Shown here in pieces: positions 19,542 through 21,417 of a DNA stretch of 21,417 nucleotides. Both the position numbers and the translations under genes were made by a program. Numbering within the stretch: the stretch's first letter is position 1; each line of letters opens with the position of its first letter. This DNA comes from a virus. Location of the stretch: positions 1 to 21,417 of the IMG/VR virus record IMGVR_UViG_3300009437_000034; one strand, 5' to 3'. The notes beneath the pieces are model-generated. The model made no database searches. It worked only from the letters and a program-made list of their open reading frames with translations, and was not told the DNA's origin.

Positions 19542-19803
19542 TTTTATTTAAATCTAAATATGCTTTTTCATAATCACTGCAAAAATCTTCATATTGAATT
19601 ATTTTCATAACCCAATCACAATCCATATCTGCAATGCTTTGAGGTATGCCCCCGCCATACCCTGCCTTAGCTAGTCTTAAACAAATTAAATCTAGCTCGC
19701 TTGCTGCAATTTCTATTTCAGGCTTCCTTCCTTTTTGACCGCTAAGCCATTTAACTTTGAAATAAGGGGCTTGAGAAAAGGGCTTAAATTTAGCTTTAAG
19801 CAC
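19534..19803 (-). CDS. Tail-assembly chaperone, frameshifted part
   Basis: An 89-aa frame between chaperone and tape measure. It opens with GTG at 19803 inside the upstream gene but has no ribosome-binding site, and it is in the -1 frame of the upstream gene, so it is more likely the product of a -1 frameshift (as in the lambda gpG-T arrangement) than an independent protein. Residues about 25-89 (RKPEIEIAASELDLICLRLA; DMDCDWVMKIIQYEDFCSDY) are helical, soluble and negatively charged. A shift on the CAAAAAG at 19737-19731 gives a 193-aa fusion (128 + 65 aa). Chaperones of this kind coat the tape measure before tube assembly. Confidence 0.7.
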   Translation of the reverse strand: MLKAKFKPFSQAPYFKVKWLSGQKGRKPEIEIAASELDLICLRLAKAGYGGGIPQSIADMDCDWVMKIIQYEDFCSDYEKAYLDLNKNG

Positions 19804-20114
19804 TCAATGATTATTTCATAATAATTTTCCCTAGCTTTCTCATCTTCAAAGGTAGCCTCTGTTATTCTTTCTTTGTTATAAGTAGATTTACCAATACAAG
19901 CAAAGACTGCTTTTAAAACATCTTCGCTGCAATCTACTGCCAAAATGCTATCAATGATAGTTTCAGCATTGTTTAAATCAATATTAGCTAGCTTTACGCC
20001 TTGAGCTAATAGAGCTCTAGCTATTGCACTTTTTAGTTTGATACAGTTTGAAAATGAAGCAATATTAATTACCGCCTCATCTCCATTATCAAATATTATT
20101 TCGTTGCTTGTCAT
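19713..20114 (-). CDS. Tail-assembly chaperone, upstream (gpG-like) part
   Basis: A 133-aa helical protein immediately downstream of the tail tube gene, the canonical place for a tail-assembly chaperone. It has a small beta start (IIFDNGDEAVINIASFSNCI) and then helices (KLKSAIARALLAQGVKLANI and CSEDVLKAVFACIGKSTYN), ending LAVKKEGSLK. The last 91 bases are shared with the -1 frame that continues into the downstream gene. Similarity to known chaperones is only in size, location and the overlapped frame; the protein itself is divergent. Confidence 0.72.
   Translation of the reverse strand: MTSNEIIFDNGDEAVINIASFSNCIKLKSAIARALLAQGVKLANIDLNNAETIIDSILAVDCSEDVLKAVFACIGKSTYNKERITEATFEDEKARENYYEIIIECLKLNLSPFLKPLISKLNGLAVKKEGSLK
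19731..19737 (-). promoter_or_regulatory. Candidate -1 ribosomal frameshift site
   Basis: On the minus strand the codons GTC-AAA-AAG of the chaperone contain C-AAA-AAG, a one-mismatch variant of the efficient A-AAA-AAG heptamer. Reading back by one base after AAG continues in the downstream frame (GGA AGG AAG). It lies 16 bases upstream of the zero-frame stop (TAG, 19715-19713), as expected for chaperone frameshifts. A GGAAGGA sequence follows. Confidence 0.6.
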
Positions 20115-20118
20115 AAAT

Positions 20119-20574
20119 TTATGCTATTGATTTTGAGCCGTTAGAAAATTTTAATCTATAAATTGTTAAAGCCTGTTCAGTGTCACCTTCAACATTGCTT
20201 TGAGTGTCGTTGCTTTGTGAAAATACACCACCACTAAGTGATATTATTTCACGGCTAACACCACCTAAGCCATCACCAATTCTTTTAACAAATTCGCCAT
20301 TAAGAAGGACAAAGGATGCAATATCAGATTGCATTGATAGCTTGATTGAGTTTAAGAATTTATCATCGCTAGAACCTCTTAAAATCCTTAATTCAACATC
20401 AGCTTGCTTACCAGTTTCATTAAGAGAATAAATAGCATTGCCATTTTTACCAGTCTTTACTGCAACTAATTCATTTGGGAATGTTATACTTACAACCGAA
20501 CCATCGCCGAAGTCGGTTAAAACTCTATCGTTAATTGTGATAGTGTCGTTTCCTGTTTGTGTACTTGTAGACAT
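20119..20574 (-). CDS. Tail tube protein (DUF3277-like)
   Basis: A 151-aa protein with a beta-sandwich pattern: NDTITINDRVLTDFGDGSVV (residues 9-28), VSITFPNELVAVKTGKNG, then the polar AIYSLNETGKQADVELRILRG tract and a C-terminal DTEQALTIYRLKFSNG-like strand. This is the set of features of the tube protein that follows the DUF3383 sheath in this phage class (known as DUF3277). The tube is the inner channel through which DNA leaves the virion. The gene is 7 bases after the sheath gene and 4 bases before the chaperone. Confidence 0.85.
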   Translation of the reverse strand: MSTSTQTGNDTITINDRVLTDFGDGSVVSITFPNELVAVKTGKNGNAIYSLNETGKQADVELRILRGSSDDKFLNSIKLSMQSDIASFVLLNGEFVKRIGDGLGGVSREIISLSGGVFSQSNDTQSNVEGDTEQALTIYRLKFSNGSKSIA

Positions 20575-20581
20575 AATTTAA

Positions 20582-21417
20582 TTATCTTTCAATGTTAACA
20601 ATAATATTTACTGAATGTAAAGCCCCTGCTAATTTAATAGCAATTTGAACAAGTGGAGCTTGTCTTGCTTCACGCTCTGACTGGTCTTGTTGTGCAATAG
20701 GTAGGCTATAAATGAAATAACCTTTGTCGGTTATATTTCTTCTAAAGTCTTCTGGATTACCAAATGTTTCTGCTGAATTCCAAGTTAAGCCAAGTGCAAT
20801 AACTCCATTATTAACTGCCTTTTCGCACGCATTATTAGCTATAGCGGCTTTTAGTCCGTCCATACCGCTTTCAATTTGTGGTTTCTTGGTATTAGTTTTC
20901 CTTAGATAATTAAAACTAGATACTTCAACGGTAAATTTAAACCATTGTTGATTATAGACATTATCAAAGAAATCATTAGCACCATGCGAAAAAGTAACAC
21001 CTAAACCACTAACCGATCCGTAAATATCAGCCCCAGCATCTTTTGCTTTAGTTAGTATAGTTTGATTTATTGCAACATCTGGAGTTATTCCTGCCAATGT
21101 TTTATTGAACATTGTTTGAGAAGTATTTGACCCGCTAAAATTAACACTAAAAGCACGACCAACCCAAGCAGCCTTCATTTTATTAGCTTCTTGAGGGCTA
21201 ACCGAATAATACAAGCATCTAGTTTTAGTTTGTGTTGCATCTTTGATTATTGAGCAAATACCCGTTGTATCTTCTAAATCTTCACTACTAGAAAAATGAT
21301 GAATAAACATTTTATTTTTAGCTTGTATCGCTGTAGCTGTTGAGCTGACAACCGCATCTTCAATTTGTAAGTTAGAGAATACACCAACAAAACCAGTTTG
21401 CTCTTCTACTCTAGCCA
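20582..21417 (-). CDS. Tail sheath protein, DUF3383-like, N-terminus outside the window
   Basis: The frame is open to the right edge; 277 residues are visible from A-R-V-E-E-Q onward (codons from 21415), so the internal ATG at 21310 is not the real start. It carries the DUF3383 sheath features: ADIYGSVSGLGVTFSHGAND near the middle, SAETFGNPEDFRRNITDKGY and, towards the C-terminus, LPIAQQDQSEREARQAPLVQ with the closing KLAGALHSVNIIVNIER. DUF3383 proteins are contractile sheath proteins of T4-unlike myophages and are usually about 450-500 aa, so about 40 percent is missing. Head genes would be upstream, outside the window. Confidence 0.88.
   Translation of the reverse strand, partial: ARVEEQTGFVGVFSNLQIEDAVVSSTATAIQAKNKMFIHHFSSSEDLEDTTGICSIIKDATQTKTRCLYYSVSPQEANKMKAAWVGRAFSVNFSGSNTSQTMFNKTLAGITPDVAINQTILTKAKDAGADIYGSVSGLGVTFSHGANDFFDNVYNQQWFKFTVEVSSFNYLRKTNTKKPQIESGMDGLKAAIANNACEKAVNNGVIALGLTWNSAETFGNPEDFRRNITDKGYFIYSLPIAQQDQSEREARQAPLVQIAIKLAGALHSVNIIVNIER

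Noticed and set aside
11808-20909. Plus-strand frames inside late genes (11808-11996, 16315-16596, 18310-18612, 20204-20431, 20724-20909)
   Set aside because: All lie wholly inside recognised structural genes on the minus strand and have no promoter or start context.
21310-21310. ATG at 21310 as the start of the sheath gene
   Set aside because: The frame continues upstream to the edge of the window with sheath-like sequence, so the internal ATG is not the start.
1-21417. CRISPR array, insertion sequence, integrase, toxin-antitoxin pair or DGR reverse transcriptase
   Set aside because: No regular repeat-spacer units, terminal inverted repeats with a transposase, tyrosine/serine recombinase or reverse-transcriptase motifs were seen on either strand.

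Overview
The window is one contiguous piece of an AT-rich, contractile-tailed (myovirus-type) bacteriophage genome or prophage. It is packed with genes in two convergent blocks: early genes on the + strand (1 to about 4820) and late genes on the - strand (21417 down to 4811). The two blocks meet tail to tail with a 9-base overlap. A two-gene spanin set (inner-membrane protein plus out-of-frame overlapping lipoprotein) indicates a Gram-negative host. The host genus cannot be assigned from the sequence. Base composition is low-GC throughout, and most starts have no Shine-Dalgarno sequence: they either overlap the preceding stop codon (by 1, 4 or 8 bases) or follow an A-rich leader.

Early block (+). 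A sigma70-type promoter at 118-146 precedes small early genes: an unknown 113-aa protein, a 274-aa protein of a phage family that tends to sit near recombination genes, a 132-aa phage hypothetical, an XRE-type helix-turn-helix regulator, a YopX-like protein, an unknown, and a 145-aa protein with a NinB/lambda-Orf-like C-terminal signature. A 187-base gene-poor stretch (3313-3499) follows. It contains tRNA T-arm-like hairpin sequence and looks like a structured RNA or a degenerate tRNA-like element. After it come a short gene sharing the C-terminal signature of the 145-aa protein, a second promoter, a hairpin leader, a single-stranded-DNA-binding protein with an acidic DDEIIPF tip, a 50-aa ORF resembling the start of dUTPase, and a VRR-NUC nuclease. 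The block is a DNA replication/recombination cassette.

Late block (-), in order of transcription. Tail sheath (DUF3383-like, partial at the right edge), tail tube, a tail-assembly chaperone pair overlapping in the -1 frame with a candidate slippery site, tape measure, a baseplate/hub-proximal protein, baseplate plug, hub, central spike (gp138-like OB fold), gp25-like wedge, baseplate J, a DUF2612-like baseplate protein, two tail fibres sharing an N-terminal attachment module with a small gene between them, and a 222-aa unknown. These give a nearly complete simple contractile tail of the cyanophage Pam3 type.

The lysis region follows: membrane proteins (120 aa and 61 aa, holin candidates), a 227-aa unknown, overlapping spanins and an M15-family endolysin. 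Next come a 25-residue strongly cationic peptide gene, a secreted four-cysteine protein with PD-(D/E)XK-like residues, a LamG-like 258-aa protein, an unknown 109-aa protein and a 29-aa single-span membrane peptide. The pair of cationic peptide and secreted protein is joined by an ATGA start/stop overlap and is the most unusual part of the window: it may be an auxiliary lysis or host-envelope module.

No integrase, terminase, capsid or portal gene, CRISPR array or insertion sequence was seen. No gap without a gene exceeds 300 bases.
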